Source: Natronocalculus amylovorans (GTDB taxonomy: Archaea; Halobacteriota; Halobacteria; Halobacteriales; Haloferacaceae). Taken from it: a stretch of 64,000 nt of DNA. This document shows positions 62,240 to 64,000 of the stretch, piece after piece (the stretch's first letter is position 1; the number at the start of each line of letters is the position of its first letter). A program made the position numbers and the translations under genes. Location of the stretch: the NCBI RefSeq assembly GCF_023638035.1, contig NZ_JAKRVX010000009.1, positions 40,328-104,327 of the forward strand. The letters are read 5' to 3'. Below the pieces are notes generated by a model. The model had not been told where the DNA came from. It was given only the letters and a program-made list of their open reading frames with translations, and ran no database searches.

Positions 62240-63112
62240 TCACTGTGACGGGAACTGATCAACAACACGAGGAATACAGCCTTCTTCAGGCTGAAAATAT
62301 GAGTAGTGATCTGCAACCAAGTCTGTGACATCAACGTCTGTATATCCAGACGTCGTTTCTGATTGCCCGGCTCCCTGGTATCCCACTGCTTGTGACCGAT
62401 CGGAGAGGCGATAGATCCAACCTAAGACGCGATCGTTCTCGCTGTGGAAGTTACTGACCGGCGCGTCAAGGGCTTCGATTCCAGAGCTATATCGCCCCGC
62501 CGTCGTAACGCTCTCACGTGGAATTGCAGCTCCAAGTAATGAGACAGACCGGATTGGAGTCTCCACATTTCGATCGGCAGCGATGTTGAGTGCTTCACAG
62601 ACAACTCGCGCACCAAGCGAATAGCCAAGAATATGAATCGGCCTTCCGTCTGTGTGTTCCCATTCGGTAAGCCAGTTCGTGAGCACAGTACCAGTTGCAT
62701 CTGCAGTCTCTTTTGCAGCGTCCCATTCAGTATCGGAGTCCCAACTTAATCCAACTACAGGGTTTGGACGAACTGCTTCGAACGCACGTTCGGCGGTGTA
62801 TGCCAAATTAGGAGCCGCATCAGCAGTTGTATCGAACCCGTGTACAAAGAGATACAGCTCATCTGCAGTCTCAAATGACCACTCTCCACTTTGCTCTGGG
62901 AGCTGTTGATCACTCCCGTCTAGTTGCTGGCCACGTATCGAGAGCATTGGCTGTGAAGCCGGTGCGACGTAGCCGCCATGGTCGCCTTGCAGTGACCACG
63001 CGACGTACGCTCCCGCACTCACAAAGAGCCCTGTAAGAGCACCGGCCCCAACTAGTACTCCTCGACGTGAGACTCCTCGATCCGTCTTGATAGGTGCTGA
63101 GATGTCTTTCAC
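62240..63112 (-). CDS. Tat-exported alpha/beta hydrolase (lipase-like)
   Basis: A 290-residue protein from GTG 63112. The Tat signal contains VSRRGVLVGAGALTGLFVSA. The hydrolase core shows LYLFVHGFDTTADAAPNLAY, then the nucleophile elbow ILGYSLGARVVCEAL (Ser in G-Y-S-L-G), and a late SNFHSENDRVLGWIYRLS with a likely acid and His. It probably cleaves an ester outside the cell. It overlaps the DUF47 gene by four bases (GTGA), so both are on one mRNA. Confidence 0.8.
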   Translation of the reverse strand: MKDISAPIKTDRGVSRRGVLVGAGALTGLFVSAGAYVAWSLQGDHGGYVAPASQPMLSIRGQQLDGSDQQLPEQSGEWSFETADELYLFVHGFDTTADAAPNLAYTAERAFEAVRPNPVVGLSWDSDTEWDAAKETADATGTVLTNWLTEWEHTDGRPIHILGYSLGARVVCEALNIAADRNVETPIRSVSLLGAAIPRESVTTAGRYSSGIEALDAPVSNFHSENDRVLGWIYRLSDRSQAVGYQGAGQSETTSGYTDVDVTDLVADHYSYFQPEEGCIPRVVDQFPSQ

Positions 63113-63825
63113 TGTGTGTCAGTATCCACTCGTGATTCGGCGACAATACCAGGTTCGTGACTTGAAATAATGATAATTTGGTCAGTCACGTCTTCCATCG
63201 TGTTTGCCAACTCATCAAACAAGATTGCAAATTCACGGTACATGAGTGGCTGTGCGACTGAATCATCTTCAAATGCAGTTGCAATCACGTGGTTACGAAT
63301 CCGATCGCACTCGCTCTCCATATCTCTAATTGCAGCAATCTCGGCCGTGAGAACCTCTTGTTCTGTTGTATTACGGAGGCTATGGACAAACCGTTGAACA
63401 ACATCTTCCAGCGTTGTGATCTCACGAGCAGTGCAGGCAGCCATCTCTTGGAGGCCGTCATAACACTCGTTGCCATGTGCTGGTTGCATCATCTGCAACT
63501 CTTGGGCAATGCGTTCGGTTGTGTTTGCGATAACATCGAGTTTCTGGTAGAACTGAATGAGTGCGGACGAATTGAAATGCACGCGCGAATTTAATAGACC
63601 CATCTCACTCGGACCTGCATTTGTGATGGTCGCGTTTATTTCGCGTACTGTCCGATCGCAGTCGCTTTCGAGGTCTTGTATCTGTTCAAGCGTTTCATCA
63701 TAACTACCGTTGTCTTCATACTCCGAAAGAATCTGTGGAAGGAGTTCAACACACTCGCACAGATCGAAAAAATATGTTTCAGTGAGGGTCTCTAACTGGG
63801 TACCAAAATCAGGGTCTGATGACAT
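63109..63825 (-). CDS. DUF47/PhoU-like protein
   Basis: About 238 residues from ATG 63825. It is all-helical with two repeats of the type ESDCDRTVREIN and ESECDRIRNHVI, the E-x-x-x-D/E metal-binding motifs of PhoU and DUF47. Such proteins regulate phosphate transport (Pit type) or bind metal clusters. No phosphate transporter is in the window. The longer frame up to 63954 enters the TnpB-type hairpin and is not used. It is translationally coupled to the Tat hydrolase. Confidence 0.78.
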   Translation of the reverse strand: MSSDPDFGTQLETLTETYFFDLCECVELLPQILSEYEDNGSYDETLEQIQDLESDCDRTVREINATITNAGPSEMGLLNSRVHFNSSALIQFYQKLDVIANTTERIAQELQMMQPAHGNECYDGLQEMAACTAREITTLEDVVQRFVHSLRNTTEQEVLTAEIAAIRDMESECDRIRNHVIATAFEDDSVAQPLMYREFAILFDELANTMEDVTDQIIIISSHEPGIVAESRVDTDTQ

Positions 63826-63863
63826 AACAATACTCAATACAATAGTTGTAGTTCGGTTCGCAA

Positions 63864-63871
63864 GTATATTT
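63864..63871 (-). promoter_or_regulatory. TATA-like promoter of the DUF47/hydrolase operon
   Basis: AAATATAC on the minus strand, about 43 nt before the ATG at 63825, giving a leader of about 15 nt. The TnpB-type hairpin at 63954-63974 lies about 85 nt further upstream. Confidence 0.4.
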
Positions 63872-63953
63872 CGTCTGTAAAAGAAGCAGAAGCGTATTGT
63901 CTTTTTGGCCATGATTGCTGACAAAAATGTCATTTGTACACACACGTGAACCA

Positions 63954-64000
63954 CCTCGGGGTCAAGCCCCGAGGCTTCCCGTTTCCACGACGCGCTTTGC
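63954..64000 (-). mobile_element. Right end of a second TnpB-type element (cut by window edge)
   Basis: The 21-nt hairpin at 63954-63974 (CCTCGGGG/CCCCGAGG, loop TCAAG) is identical to that at 12000-12020, and the next three bases (CTT) match as well. Orientation implies that a tnpB gene, or its remnant, lies just beyond the right edge on the minus strand. Its guide would begin near TGGTTCACGTGTGTGTAC, leftward from 63953. Confidence 0.6.

Overview
The window is chromosomal DNA of a halophilic archaeon (class Halobacteria; probably a Natrialbales-type genus, although the sequence alone cannot fix the genus). The evidence is strongly acidic proteins, several Tat signal peptides, many leaderless genes with a TATA-like box about 25-28 nt before an ATG or GTG, a very high density of the hexamer CGATCG, and many haloarchaea-typical families (DUF2270, DUF5789-like, DUF1616, FilR1-like regulators, IS1341-type TnpB). 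No rRNA, tRNA, CRISPR array or replication origin was recognised. All family names come from reading the protein sequences, without database searches.

Layout. 1-10.3 kb: housekeeping and accessory genes, comprising a GNAT acetyltransferase cut by the window edge, membrane proteins, an amidase broken by one missing base, an aldehyde dehydrogenase, a DUF2270 protein and a glutamate-cysteine ligase-like enzyme. 10.9-13.4 kb: a DHH phosphoesterase next to a solo TnpB element with hairpin ends. 13.6-21.1 kb: a redox/methyltransferase cluster. Two homologous FilR1-type regulators lie in it, with two methyltransferases, a covalent-FAD oxidase, a decayed monooxygenase, a Tat-exported protein and an OsmC protein. 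21.4-29.9 kb: two related Tat-exported GYG-motif proteins bracket a DUF457-like membrane protein and an AAC(3)/FkbM/CmcI-like modification trio; the second is followed by two signal-less proteins that look like a tail-spike pair, one of them a pectate-lyase-type beta-helix.

30-43.1 kb: a MoxR/DUF58/DUF4129/DUF4350 locus split by two methyltransferases and a FemAB-like transferase, and bounded by a sugar nucleotidyltransferase and a nucleotide-sugar epimerase. 43.4-60.6 kb: a surface-glycan locus with a flippase, a large multi-pass membrane protein and a minus-strand run of twelve genes starting at a nucleotide-sugar dehydrogenase (two GT4 enzymes, one GT2, two ATP-grasp ligases, a polysaccharide deacetylase, a FemAB-like transferase, two tandem proteins with a ParB/sulfiredoxin-like C-terminal motif, a Cys-rich 141-residue protein and a 58-residue protein), then DUF1616. 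60.6-64 kb: an AT-rich desert, a rubrerythrin-like zinc ribbon, a Tat lipase-like hydrolase coupled to a DUF47/PhoU-like protein, and the end of a second TnpB-type element at the window edge.

How the genes may work together. The glycan genes form a plausible pathway: sugar activation (29962, 42161, 57878), lipid-linked assembly (56799 and the GT4 enzymes), export (43458), and decoration by deacetylase, FemAB-like, ATP-grasp and methyltransferase enzymes. Two ATP-grasp ligases plus FemAB-like enzymes suggest a glycan bearing amino acids or peptides. That, the uncharacterised tandem paralogs and the GYG exported family are the most novel-looking parts of the window.
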